Part shown: in pieces, positions 1 through 8,859 of the stretch
How the letters are laid out: each line of letters starts with the position of its first letter
How positions within the stretch are numbered: the first letter of the stretch is position 1
Assembly (NCBI GenBank): GCA_002812745.2
Contig: NCSJ02000613.1
Location: 1-13,815 of the forward strand
Length of the DNA: 13,815 nucleotides
Reading direction: 5' to 3'
Origin: Scytalidium lignicola
Lineage: Eukaryota > Ascomycota > Leotiomycetes
The notes under the pieces: generated by a model
Seen by the model: the letters and a program-made list of their open reading frames with translations, nothing else
What the model was told of the DNA's origin: nothing
Database searches by the model: none
Made by a program: the position numbers and the translations under genes

Positions 1-49
1 GGAAACAGACACACCGGTAGATAACAACAACGAACAGCCTGTAGAAGGT

Positions 50-133
50 TCTGAAGAAGGCTCTGAGGAAGAATCTGAAGAGGGATCTGAGGAAGTATCT
101 GAGGAAAGTTCGGAAGATAGTTCTGAAGAAGAT
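50..133 (+). repeat. 12-bp coding minisatellite, seven units, encoding an acidic Ser-Glu-Glu tract
   Basis: A Ser codon (TCT, once TCG) recurs every 12 bases at 50, 62, 74, 86, 98, 110 and 122. Each is followed by two acidic codons and one variable codon, giving the pattern S-E-(E/D)-x repeated seven times in the N-terminal part of the Gag frame. There are no stops and almost no transition damage, unlike the rest of the element. It is probably a disordered acidic region; its role is unknown. If translation starts at the Met at 197, the tract lies in the leader. Confidence 0.8.
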
Positions 134-1141
134 CAAGGTGAGAGTCAGACTATCGAGGAAACTAACATCCAGGAGGGAGTGTTAGAAGAAGTTGTTATGC
201 CACCAAAGCAATCCACAAGGTCAACAGAAGGATCAACTGTTGGAGAATCGTCAAGAGCTTCGGGGAAGAAGCCAGCACCTCCATTACCTAAACCCAAGAC
301 AGAACCAGTTCAAGTACTAAGAGCTCTAAGCCCAGACCCTGATCCAGACTCAGAACCAGAAAACAATGCCGAACAAATTCCAATAACAACACCTAGAAAA
401 GTCAAAATCACCAGGCTAGACTTGTTCTATGAGGATAGAAAGAAGCTTAAAGCATATCTTGCTTAGACAAGAACTTATTTAGTATTAAATAATCACCTGT
501 TGCCTAAAGACACACATAAGGTTCTGTGAGCGTCAACGTATCTAAGAGAGGTAGCTAAGACATGGTTTCAACCCTTTAAAGATGAGTAGTTCACGATGAA
601 CAGAGGAACAACAAACTAAAAGGTGAAAAACATTATTAGAAGCTAGGAAAACTATACAGGTGAACTCAAACGCTTGTATGAGGATGTTGACAAGAAAAGG
701 AATGCCAAAAGACGCTTAGCTCACCTTAGACAAACCAAAAGCCCTAGTGAATATACAATGCTTTATCACTAGTATACAGTATCGGTCAATTAGGGAGAGG
801 AAGTGCATATACATCAGTTTAAGATTGGTCTGAAGGACTTGATCAAAGAGGAATTATATTAACAACCGGCTGTTAAAACACTGGATGCCCTTATTGACTT
901 GTCTATCAAGATCAGGAATGAACAATATAAGATGATCTTGGACAAGAAGGGTAAATCTTACTTCAACAAAAGAAAGACCAACAGAAGGAAAAATTAAGAG
1001 GACCCTATGGAGTTGAATGCCATAAAGAAAGCAAAGACCTTCAAAGGGAAAGGAAAGAAACACTTCGAAGGAAAAAGCAAGAAAGGAAATTCCTTCAGAA
1101 TTTCCCCTGAGGAACTTGACAAGAGAAGAAAAAACAAGTTA

Positions 1142-1183
1142 TACTTCAAGTGTAGACTTCCTGGACATATGGCCAACATCCAT
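1142..1183 (+). other. Gag zinc knuckle, CX2CX4HX4C spacing with three positions altered
   Basis: The stretch YFKCRLPGHMANIH matches the CX2CX4HX4C nucleocapsid knuckle in spacing. The first ligand is Tyr (TAC, one G-to-A step from TGC), the second Cys and the His are kept, and the usual Gly after the second Cys is Arg (AGA from GGA). The last ligand position is His (CAT), which one transition from a Cys codon cannot explain. It may be an ancestral CCHH variant or a double change. Confidence 0.75.
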
Positions 1184-1426
1184 AAGAAAAACAACAAGTC
1201 AAGTTTGTCAGTTAAAGTTAAGGCCATGAGAATTCTGAGAATTATGGACATTTCATCAGAGTCTTCAAAAGAGGAAAGCTTAGACGAGAGAAGGAACTCC
1301 TCGGAGGAAGAAGAGGAACGACCGAATTTGGTAACCATACTAGAAATCATTATTAAAACTAACGCAGATGAGATGGCAATAACAAGGATCCTGAAAACAG
1401 GTTTTGTACTAATGAAAAGGACTTAA

Positions 1427-2758
1427 CATAAAGGACATCCTTAGAATCAAGGAGAGGCTGTTAGCCCAAATAGATGAAGATTTATACTAGGAGTCAGTGG
1501 AATCTGGATGATCATGCTGGCGGAGTTTAAGGCTATACCAACAGAGTAGTATCCCGTTTTTGGAGAATTATTAGTCTTAAAATATTATCTCATGATTAAC
1601 ATAAGAGGGTTAAGAGGATAAGAGATCCTAGACAAGAACCAACTCTATAAAACTGTGTAGTAAGAAGAAGTGACTATCAAGGAACAAGAACTTAATCTTG
1701 AAGATCTTACTTTGGTTTATAAGACCAACTTACAGAGCATCGTTATAAAGAAAGGATCGTGCAAAATCCTCTTATCAGTAGAAAGGACTTAAATCCAAGA
1801 CGATTTCAATCAGATACCTGAGGATGCCTAGATGGTAATTGAAGAAGGGCTAAGCCATGTCATGTGAGGGTAATATAACATTTAACACAAAAGACTTCTG
1901 ATGATAACTTTCTGGCAAGACTGTTTGGAAGCAAAAACATAGCATGGAGAAATCTGAGGTTTAGGAAAGTCAGTAGAACAACTACTAGAAGCTGAACAAT
2001 ATTATGCCTAATAAGAACGAAAGGAACTGGTTAAGATTATTGTTGAACAAGCCAACTAGGATAAAGAAGCTTTGCCTATGGTTAATAAACTAGAAGAAGA
2101 TTCACTACCTTTGGAAGTACTGATTGTATTACCAGGAGAGGATAAACTATTACAAGAAATCAATAAACAGTTCAACTAAGAAGTAACAGTACACCCTTTG
2201 AATTCTGTAAAAAGAATTCCTATAATAAGTGATGTTTCTATTATTGAAATAAGGGAATATCTAGGAAATGAAATGGTAGAATGAGTACAAGATGTACACG
2301 CCTTCATAAACGATGGAAGCCTAGATGGACTAAGACTGCGAAATCTTAATGAAAGACAAGTAACACTATTTGAGGAACTTCAAGAAAACGCTGAAGATCT
2401 TGAAATTGAAGATGACATGTCAGTTGACAATGCTGAAAACATCAATCTTTATTCTATAAACAGTAAAAGTTCATTATATATTAATATAACACTATATGGA
2501 AAGCCAATAAGAGCCTTAATCAATTCAAGAGCTAAAAGGAACTTTATCAGTGAACAAGTCATAAAACAACTTGGACTTAACACAAAAGTCAAAGATAACA
2601 ACTATCTAATATCGTTAACAAACAATACCAAGGTTCAGAAGTATATCAACGTTCAAACTCAGAATTTAAATATAAGGTATAGTAAAAGCCACCAAGAAAA
2701 GATATCTTTTAATGTTACAAAGTTAAGAACATATCAGGTTATATTAAAAATCGAATAG
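1427..2758 (+). pseudogene. pol: Pol N-terminal region and aspartic protease of element A, broken
   Basis: From about 1680 the element frame reads as a linker with several Gln/Trp-type stops, including EQELNLEDLTLVYKTNLQS near 1682-1738 and KSVEQLLEAEQYYA near 1967-2008. It becomes continuous from 2285. The stretch 2417-2758 is the longest uninterrupted piece and holds the retroviral-type aspartic protease. The active-site motif expected as D-S-G-A appears as N-S-R-A within ALINSRAKRNFIS. The catalytic Asp is Asn (AAT at 2522) and the Gly is Arg (AGA at 2528), both single G-to-A changes, so the protease would be inactive. The stretch 1427-1680 has stops in all three frames, and its coding frame is unclear. 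Copy B at 6804-7157 is homologous to 2185-2550. Confidence 0.8.
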
Positions 2759-3720
2759 ATAAAAAAGCATAATCTAATAATTGATTGGAGAACAAGTATG
2801 ATTACCTTCCTAGAAGAAACTATATCTTTAGGAATTGTCCATGTTGACAAAACCATGAAATATATTCTTAAGGAATATTATAAATGACTAGAGTTATTCA
2901 TAGAAAGACCTGATGATTCAGCCTTACCTGAGCACAAACCATAGGATCATGAGATAAAGCTTAAAGAGGGGTTCAGACTAGCTTACAGACTAATTTATCA
3001 AACAACTCTCGTCGAGGATAAAGTAACGAAAAAATGATTGTTCAAGAAAATGATGCTTAGAAGTTTGTACAAAAAAGGTCATAACAAAACCAGAGCACTA
3101 CTGCATTATACAAAGAAAGGAGACAATCTGTTAGGACAACCTTGTGGTGACTACAGACACTTGAATAATAGAACTGAGAAAGACCAATACCCCTTACCGT
3201 TAATAAATTCAATGATAGACAAGCTGAAAGGAGTTGTCATATTCACTAAACTAAACCTATAATCAGCGTTTAATCTGGTTAAGATTAAAAGAGGTAACGA
3301 ATAAAAAGTTGTTATTCAAACAAAATACAGATTATTTAAGCTATTAGTTATAACATTTGATACGACAACTACTCCAACAACATAACAAAGAATAATAAAC
3401 CGAATATTAGAAAAATATTTAGAGAAATTCATAATGGTATATCTTGATGATATAATCATTTACTCAAAGAGTATTGAAGAATATAAAGAGTATGTTAAGC
3501 TTGTTTTAGAAGTGTTATAAGAGGTAAGATTATGTTACAAACTAGTAAAATGCAAATTCTATAAAGAACAAGTTCAATTCTTAGAATATTATATTTCTGA
3601 AGAAAGGATAAAAACCCTTGATAATAAGATTCAATTAATCAAGGAATGAGAAACACTTAAGATGGTTAAGTAATTACAAAGTTTTTTAAAGTTGGTTAAT
3701 TATTACCGAAGATTTGTAAA
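2759..3720 (+). pseudogene. pol: Reverse transcriptase domain of element A, broken
   Basis: This region holds the polymerase domain that copies element RNA into DNA. In the same frame as the protease one reads GDYRHLNNRTEKDQYPLPL (3146-3202) and then IFTKLNL, where the first catalytic Asp of the usual TKLDL motif is Asn (AAC at 3254). TAA replaces the following Gln, then SAFNLVKIK. The second catalytic motif YLDD is intact at 3440-3451 within MVYLDDIIIYSKSIEEY. The thumb-like block KCKFYKEQVQFLEYYISEE follows at about 3550-3605, then LQSFLKLVNYYRRFVKDYS. These are textbook Ty3/gypsy landmarks in the right order and spacing. Stops at 3259, 3302, 3385 and elsewhere, plus the lost first Asp, make it non-functional. 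Confidence 0.93.
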
Positions 3721-4254
3721 AGACTATTCTAAAATCTTCATGTCATTGACTGAACTTATAAAGAAGGATCAAGCTTATAAATAGAATAACATTGTGAAAG
3801 ATATATTTCAAAGTATCAAGGATGCCTTTGTAAAAGGAAATTTCTTAAGAATCTTCGACTTAAAGAGAGGAATAAGAATTAAAACTGATGCTTCTGATGT
3901 AGTATTAAAAGTAGTGTTATTATAATCATAGTAGATTAGTAAACAATACTACTAAGTATTATTAACATTTTGATTAAAGAAGTTAAACATTGTAAAAAGA
4001 AATTATTAGACATTGAATAAAGAAATGTTAACTATTATAAAAAGCTTTAAAGTATTAGAGAGTATATATTATTAAATCCAACAAAACAGTTGATATACTT
4101 TCGGATTATTATAACCTTTAATACTTCATAACAACTAAGCAGTTGAATGTTAAACAAGTATGATGAGCAAAGAAGCTATCCAAATATAATTTTAAGATTA
4201 TTTATGTTAAAGGTGAAGACAATAAAAAAAGTAAATGCTTTAAGTTAGAAACCT
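3721..4254 (+). pseudogene. pol: RNase H domain of element A, broken and frameshifted
   Basis: RNase H removes the RNA template during reverse transcription. The start is marked by IRIKTDASD (TDASD at 3884-3898), matching the gypsy motif around its first catalytic Asp, which is retained. KRNY-stop-TLNKEMLTIIKSFK follows near 3990-4050, matching the usual ERNY(E/Q)xxDKELLAI block. Between about 4080 and 4125 the coding frame shifts by +1. ITTKQLNVKQV and KKLSKYNFKIIYVKGEDN are then read at 4128-4220, corresponding to the family blocks TTKQLNRRQ and FKIIYRKGKEN. Tandem TGA codons in between are consistent with Trp. Confidence 0.85.
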
Positions 4255-5593
4255 AAGTACTTAGTTAAAGAGAAGGAGGAAAGTGAACTTATGTTAAAGG
4301 AAGATGAAAGTAGATTCTTAATGTATAATAAAGGACAATTTATAATTATTATAATAATAACAAACAAACATTAAGTTGATCAGATTAGTAAAGTAACTAA
4401 AAGGGAAAAAGAAGAAAATACTTTACTAGACATGATTAAAGGTAAGTAGGAGAAAATCGAAAACATTTAATATAAGAATAAGAAATTATATATACTAACA
4501 AGATTAGTAAAAGAGTTTATTAAGGAATAGTATAGTTTGTTATATAACAAACATATAAGAGTAACCTAATACTATTACCAAATCAATAAGGATTACTTTA
4601 TTATAAAATTACAGTTAATAGTTAAGAAAGTAATTGTAGAATGTGAAATTTGTAAGAAGACTAAGAATCTNAAAAAAGAAGCCTTAAGAATAATTATACT
4701 TTATACAAATACTTAATAATCTATAAGAATTAATCAAATAGGATTTTATTATGAAATTACTAGTTTCTACAGATTGTATAATAAAGGTTAAGTATAACTT
4801 TATCTTTATAATAATTGAACATCATATTAATTTTACAATATTTGAATTATTTAAGAAGACTTNAAAAAGCAGAAGAGATAACTAGTATATTCTTATAAAG
4901 AATAGTATCTTAATAAGGATTATCAAAACAAATAATCTTTGATAAAGATACTAAATTCACATCTAAGTTTTAGGAGATAATAATAACAAGAATAAAAAGT
5001 TAAAAAAGAAGTTATTAATAATATAACATCTACAAACTAACAGAAAAACAGAATGTTTAAACAGATAGTTAGAAGAATACCTAAAATGTTATGTTAACTA
5101 TAATCAAGATAATTAAGTTGATTACTTGTTAATAGTAGAAATAACATATAATAGTATATTATATGAATTAACTAAGATTATTCCATTCTATGCAAATTAT
5201 AAACAAGAACCAAAAAGGCTTTGTATTAGATTAGAACTAGAATTCACAAGCAAATCAATAAAGATTCATATAAAACAAATAGAAGAAATACAAGAAAAGA
5301 TCAAGAACTTATTTTAATATACTAAAGAAAGAATGAAAAAGTATTATAATTACAAATACTTAATAGANNTAACATANAAAAAAGNGNATAAAGTTTATCT
5401 TCTTAAAAAGAACATTAAAACAACAAAACTAAGTGATAAACTAAACTAGGTTAAGATAAGACTATATAAAATCAAAGAAGTTTATAAACTTTTAACATAT
5501 AAATTAAAACTATTAACAATAGTTAAGATACATTTTGTCTTTTATGTTTTACTTCTTAAATTAATACTTAAAAACATTTAAACATTAATGTTA
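4255..5593 (+). pseudogene. pol: Integrase of element A (zinc-binding, catalytic and C-terminal parts), broken
   Basis: Integrase inserts the DNA copy into the genome. The HHCC zinc-binding region is read at about 4530-4665: LLYNKHIRV, QINKDYFIIKL and ECEICKKTKN, with both Cys of the CX2C pair intact at 4642 and 4651. In another frame the catalytic core shows IFDKDTKFTSKF (Asp at 4941 and 4947), then HLQTNRKTE at 5027-5053, which is the damaged family motif HPQTDGQTE. ECLNR-stop-LEEYLKCYVNYNQDN follows, then an open piece at 5126-5317 containing IIPFYANYKQEP, the usual SPFYANYGYxP block. The C-terminal module reads KVYLLKKNIKT at 5390-5422 and IRLYKIKEV near 5456-5482. Two or more small indels separate these pieces. 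Confidence 0.87.
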
Positions 5594-5827
5594 GAAGAAG
5601 TCAATCTAGAAAGAGAATACAAAGTTAAGAAAATTATCAACTATAAGATGTATTATAAGAAATTATAATACTTGGTTAAATGAATAAGATATCCAGAAAA
5701 CAAGAATAAATAAGAACTTATGTTTAATCTTATAAGTTATAAGGAGTTATTAGAGGAATATCAACAAACTCATCTTAGAATAGATTTCTAAGCAATAGAA
5801 TTACAAGGTCAAAGAAGAAGAGGTTGA
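5594..5827 (+). pseudogene. pol: Chromodomain and C-terminus of element A Pol, broken
   Basis: Chromodomains bind modified histone tails and steer chromovirus integration to heterochromatin. The frame starts EEVNLEREYKVKKIINYK and continues YLVKxIRYPENKNK and SYKELLEEYQQTHLRIDF, the canonical chromodomain order with a terminal helix. The expected aromatic-cage Trp in LVKW is TGA here, but TGG in the inverted sister copy, so the change is directly visible. Likewise TAA at 5789 is CAG in the sister (complement of 11705-11707). The proposed C-terminus is GQRRRG with the stop at 5825-5827 (TGA; TAA in the sister). Confidence 0.9.
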
Positions 5828-5876
5828 CAATAAAGGAAAAAGCTATGCTTAAGTTAGTAGAATACAACTTTAAAAG

Positions 5877-6236
5877 TTATAAAGAATTCTGTTTCTCTTA
5901 CCTCTCTTTGCTCTCTTTAGCATTCAGTTCCTCCAAGGTTTTTAGACTATAACATATTATTTCCTCAACATACCTTTGAAGGAAAACCTATTGTTTATCT
6001 AAACAAACAAGGTAAGTAGTAACCTTTGCTAAGGCTTAAGAAGCTTAAGTCAAAGTAATAAAGGTCTTATACTCAGAAGAAAGGTATTTATCCTCATGTT
6101 TATATAACTCTTAAGAAAGTATATAAAGATACTTGTTATTACATTTGCAACTATTATAAACATACTCTTTATAACAATTGAAATCAAGAATTATCTTGTA
6201 TAATAATCCTTTTTGTTTATAATATATACAAGGCAT
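5877..6236 (-). pseudogene. Antisense small zinc-cluster (Zn2Cys6-spaced) gene in gypsy 3' region, copy 1, broken
   Basis: Read on the minus strand from ATG at 6236-6234 to TAA at 5879-5877, this is 119 codons plus stop with no frameshift. It has five internal stops (codons 42, 64, 67, 83, 113), all explicable as former Gln. The N-terminus begins MPCIYYKQKGLLY. Positions 3, 6, 13, 22, 25 and 32 are Cys, Tyr, Tyr, Tyr, Tyr, Cys. If the Tyr codons (TAT/TAC) are mutated TGT/TGC, the spacing is CX2CX6CX8CX2CX6C, that of fungal Zn(II)2Cys6 clusters. A charged, probably helical tail follows (LEELNAKESKER near the end). The gene converges on pol, whose stop is about 50 bp away. From memory, small MPCxxC proteins with such a tail are common in plant-associated ascomycetes, but I cannot confirm the family. 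Function unknown; DNA or nucleic-acid binding is only an inference. Confidence 0.7.
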
Positions 6237-6541
6237 TACTTTAATCCTAAGGTTTTGAATATAAATACTAAGACTTAATCTTTCTTAGTATTTCTTTAAT
6301 TATAACTGTTTTAATAAATTGTTATTGTTAGGACTTGAACGTTTTAATAGCATGTTAGAAAGAAAGAATAGATTAATGAATAATAAGATTGTTCATGATA
6401 ATAGTTAAGTATTAAAGTAATGTTAGTGCAAAAAGAAGGATAATGTTACAAGATTAACTGAATAAGCTAATTAGTATAAGCCTAAGGCTTAGTATATAAC
6501 AAGTATACATAAAGAACTTAACAATTAAGAGGTTACATAAC

Positions 6542-6630
6542 TTAGATCATAAGATCAGAATAATCTAATAATCTAGGAATTTAGATTAAAGGATTAAAGT
6601 AATCTAATAATCTAACTTTATTTTATTATT
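6542..6630. repeat. AT-rich counterpart of the GC island, with duplicated 14-mer
   Basis: The 14-mer AATCTAATAATCTA occurs at 6562-6575 and again at 6601-6614. The segment around 6600-6630 aligns with the reverse complement of the GC island in the inverted copy (10902-10966), with GGTCC-type words read here as AATCT-type words. It is therefore the heavily transition-mutated form of the same repeat-rich part of the terminal region. Confidence 0.6.
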
Positions 6631-6803
6631 TATATAAGTATACTATAAGAACATAAGAGTAAACTTCTTATGTTCAACTTAAATACATTATTAAACCTTA
6701 CCTTAACTTAGTTAACTACTAAAGTATACTTTATATTTACTACTCTTAATCATTTACTTTACCTTTGGTTATCTAGTAATTTAAATAGTATAATTTTGTA
6801 ACA

Positions 6804-7157
6804 AATAATATACTTTTTAAATTTTACAAAAAGAATTCTTAAAAAAAAGTAATATCTTTATTATTAAAATNAAAAAAACACTTTAGAAATGAAATAATAG
6901 AATAAGTATAAAATATATACACATTTATAAACGATAAATGCTTAAATAAACTAAGGTTNAAAAAATCTTAATAAAAGATAAATAATACTATTTGAAGAAC
7001 TTTAAGAAAATACTAAAGATCTNAAAAATCAAAGATAACATATCAGTTAATAATACTAGAAATGTCAATCTTTACTTTATAAACAATAAAAGTTCATTAT
7101 ATATAAATATAAAACTATATAAAGATATAAACATGAATTGTTAAAGGAATTTTATAA
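6804..7157 (+). mobile_element. pol: Fragment of a second gypsy copy (B), pol linker/protease region
   Basis: This segment is homologous to element A 2185-2550. Landmarks shared in order include the AAAAAGAATTC word, the block AATGAAAT, CATTTATAAACGAT against CTTCATAAACGAT, and AAAGTTCATTATATAT. Over 60 aligned bases (A 2261-2320, B 6882-6941) I count 16 differences. Thirteen are C-to-T or G-to-A in the direction of B, and three are transversions. Copy B is thus a much more heavily mutated relative. It lacks about 15 bases near 7125-7145, and recognisable similarity is lost near 7157. It starts exactly where the terminal region of A ends, as expected if A inserted into B. Confidence 0.8.
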
Positions 7158-7716
7158 AAAGTACTCTTTAAAGAAGATTATAAAAGAATAATTAAACCTT
7201 GATACTACACTAATATTAAAGCTTAATTCAATACTAATAATAAAGTTGTACTTAACATGTCAAATATACTTAGTTATAATATCACAAGTAAGACATAAGC
7301 ATAATGTAATTATAAGACATAACAATAGTATCATAAGTCTTAACTATTAACAAAAGAACTAACAATGTTAAAGTTATAGAGATAAGGAATACAACCAAAG
7401 AAAAGCAATAGAATAAGAGTTAAGCAATAACGAATATAAGGATTTATTATAATTCAACCAGTTAATTAAGGAGAAAAACACATATAAAGTACTTTAATTA
7501 ATAAAAAAAATTTTNATACCTCAAATTCAAACATAAAGTAATTACAAAACAATCTAACAATAATGATAACATACTAATTACTCGTAAAGACCTGNAAAAA
7601 AGCATTCATAGAAGTCATTTAACCTCAAGAGTATACATAAGCCTAAATAGTAACCCTCTTAACAATAATAATGTAGTCTGACAACAAGTATACAAAGAAC
7701 ACACAATAAAGAACCT
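7158..7716. other. Unassigned AT-rich segment between gypsy fragment B and LINE ORF1
   Basis: No frame is open for long and no conserved motif is convincing. Stretches rich in Lys, Asn, Gln and Leu with Gln-type stops can be read on the plus strand, so it may be the 5' leader or ORF1 N-terminus of the adjacent LINE, or unrecognised element sequence. Ambiguous bases occur at 7515 and 7594. Confidence 0.5.
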
Positions 7717-8530
7717 GTAGACTACTAGTAAAAAAAAGATTACAAAATCATTATATACACTTCAAGTATGTTATCAGAACTCAAGAACCATAACTTACAA
7801 GACATAATAACAATAATTAATACAGTTATATTCTTATAAGGTAATATACACATAATAAAGCAATTACTCAGCAATGACATAATAGTAATCTTCAAAGATA
7901 ACTAAAAAGAATAGTATTTGCTTAACATACAATGAGTTCAAAAGGTATTTGAAGAAGAAATATGAATTGTCAATAACAAAGTTATTATATATACCAAAAG
8001 TATATTTGATTACTTATTAACTGAATATAACAAAGTTTTAATCAAAGAAGTATTAGAAAAAGAGAATAAAATAACAATACTTTAAGTTAAAGCTTGTTAA
8101 GCTTACAAAGGAGGCTAATAACAGAAAAGTTACTTATATATCAAACTAACAATTACAAGAGATATATACAGATTTACAAACTAAAGTTTGTATTAAGAGG
8201 GTCAAGTATTCTACTATAAACTATTCAAGAACAAGTTATAGTCAAAACAATGTTTTAAATACTAGGCTTAGAGATATTACATACAGTATTATAAAACAAA
8301 GAAGTAATGTGCTTATTGTGTAAGAGTAATATATGAAGAAGAAGAAGAAGAATGTCCAACAAACNTAAGAGAAATTANACTTAAGTATTATAATTATAAC
8401 AAGGAATATACAATGTTTNATNANAGTTGTCTAATANNAAAGGANTANTANGATCAAGCAAAAGAAGTATATAAAAACAGAATAATAAAACTAGTTAAAC
8501 TAAATAACATAATTTATACTATAATTTAGC
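7717..8530 (+). pseudogene. ORF1 (Gag-like, zinc-knuckle protein) of a Tad1/I-like LINE, broken
   Basis: ORF1 proteins of fungal non-LTR retrotransposons bind the element RNA. In one frame, through many Gln/Trp-type stops, the sequence reads LLSNDIIVIFKDN, VFEEEI, NKVLIKEVLEKENKITIL and VFYYKLFKNKL, an order I associate with Tad1/I-clade ORF1. Three knuckles follow. Knuckle 1: ligand codons at 8251 (Cys), 8260 (Tyr), 8275 (Tyr), 8290 (Tyr), spacing CX2CX4HX4C. Knuckle 2: CAYC at 8308-8319, Tyr for His at 8332 and Cys at 8353 after a run of six Glu. Knuckle 3: 8386 (Tyr), 8395 (Tyr), 8407 (Tyr), 8428 (Cys), spacing CX2CX3HX6C. All replacements are one transition from Cys or His. The N-terminus is not defined. 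Confidence 0.8.
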
Positions 8531-8859
8531 TTAATACAATTAAGTTAATAAAAAGTAATAAAGAAGAAANGATAATAAATAATATTTAAAAAGAAGAAAC
8601 TTAGAACTTAAGTAAACTCATAAAGTAAACTTACAAGTCTAAGTATTACAAGAAGAATAAATAAAAATACTTTAAACAAATTTTCAAGTTAATGTAATAA
8701 CTTTATGTTTAATTAATTATTACTTAACTTATTATCAAGCTTTATAACTAACCAAAGTAATAAAAATCTAATAAATTAATAATAACGGACTAACTAACAA
8801 AGTAGTATAATAATAAACATAATTATAGTATAACTATGATTATAATCTTATATTAAAAC
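8531..8859. other. AT-rich gap between LINE ORF1 and ORF2 endonuclease
   Basis: It presumably holds the ORF1 C-terminus and the ORF2 N-terminus, but I see no motif I would defend. One ambiguous base is present near 8570. Confidence 0.4.

Larger units (their letters stand above)
2..1426 (+). pseudogene. gag: Gag polyprotein of element A (retrotransposon Gag plus zinc knuckle), broken
   Basis: Gag forms the nucleoprotein core that packages retrotransposon RNA. The reading frame is open from position 2 to the stop at 464, covers an acidic repeat tract and a Pro/Lys-rich stretch, and then enters the Gag domain at about 400 (LFYEDRKKLKAYLA). It continues in the same frame past stops at 464, 527 and others, with recognisable blocks: ASTYLREVAKTWFQPF near 530-575, RLAHLRQTKSPSEYT near 714-760, and FKIGLKDLIKEEL near 818-856. 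Stops fall where the family usually has Gln or Trp, for example TAG in VNxGEE where NWGEE is typical. A Lys/Arg-rich region leads to a zinc knuckle at 1142-1183, then a Ser/Glu-rich tail. The first in-window Met of this frame is at 197 (MPPK), but the open frame upstream means the true start may lie outside. The frame downstream of about 1330 is less certain. Confidence 0.88.
1..6803 (+). mobile_element. Degenerate Ty3/gypsy chromovirus LTR retrotransposon (element A), 5' truncated by window edge
   Basis: Domains run in Metaviridae order on the plus strand: Gag with zinc knuckle, aspartic protease, reverse transcriptase, RNase H, zinc-binding and catalytic integrase, integrase C-terminus, chromodomain, then a 3' terminal region ending in CA at 6803. 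The integrase-before-chromodomain order is typical of chromoviruses. Gag and the first part of pol share one frame (start at position 2). Later pol moves through other frames (+1 near 4080-4125, again near 4255, 4720-4940 and 4990-5027) and returns to the first frame from 5027 to the stop at 5825. Many in-frame stops and lost catalytic residues show it cannot encode its proteins. The 5' LTR, primer binding site and probably the gag start lie outside the window. Mutation load rises strongly from left to right. Confidence 0.93.
5810..6803 (+). repeat. 3' terminal region / LTR of element A, with candidate polypurine tract
   Basis: A purine-rich run at 5810-5823 (CAAAGAAGAAGAGG) directly precedes TTGACAATAA and could be the plus-strand priming tract. 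The repeat ends TTTTGTAACA at 6803, where homology to the inverted copy stops and copy B begins. Two LTR models fit. Model 1: a long LTR of about 5825-6803 (979 bp) that contains the antisense zinc-cluster gene. Model 2: a short LTR of about 0.39 kb (about 6406-6803), with the gene lying between pol and the LTR. In the sister copy the short model is bounded by TGTTA and TAACA (10723-11107). The 5' LTR is outside the window, so neither can be proven here. Confidence 0.65.

Noticed and set aside
854..1350. Two minus-strand open frames (854-1063 and 994-1350)
   Set aside because: They lie antisense over the Gag knuckle and Lys-rich region, show no family motif, and are explained by the base composition of the real plus-strand frame.
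1320..1500. Possible programmed frameshift between gag and pol (alternative frames readable here)
   Set aside because: Protein-like stretches occur in all three frames, but the frame before and after is the same, and no slippery site could be defended amid the mutations.
464..3960. Alternative genetic code (TAA/TAG read as Gln)
   Set aside because: TGA also appears at Trp positions, catalytic Asp is Asn and Cys is Tyr, and a sister copy keeps CAG and TGG at the same codons. Mutation explains all of this better.
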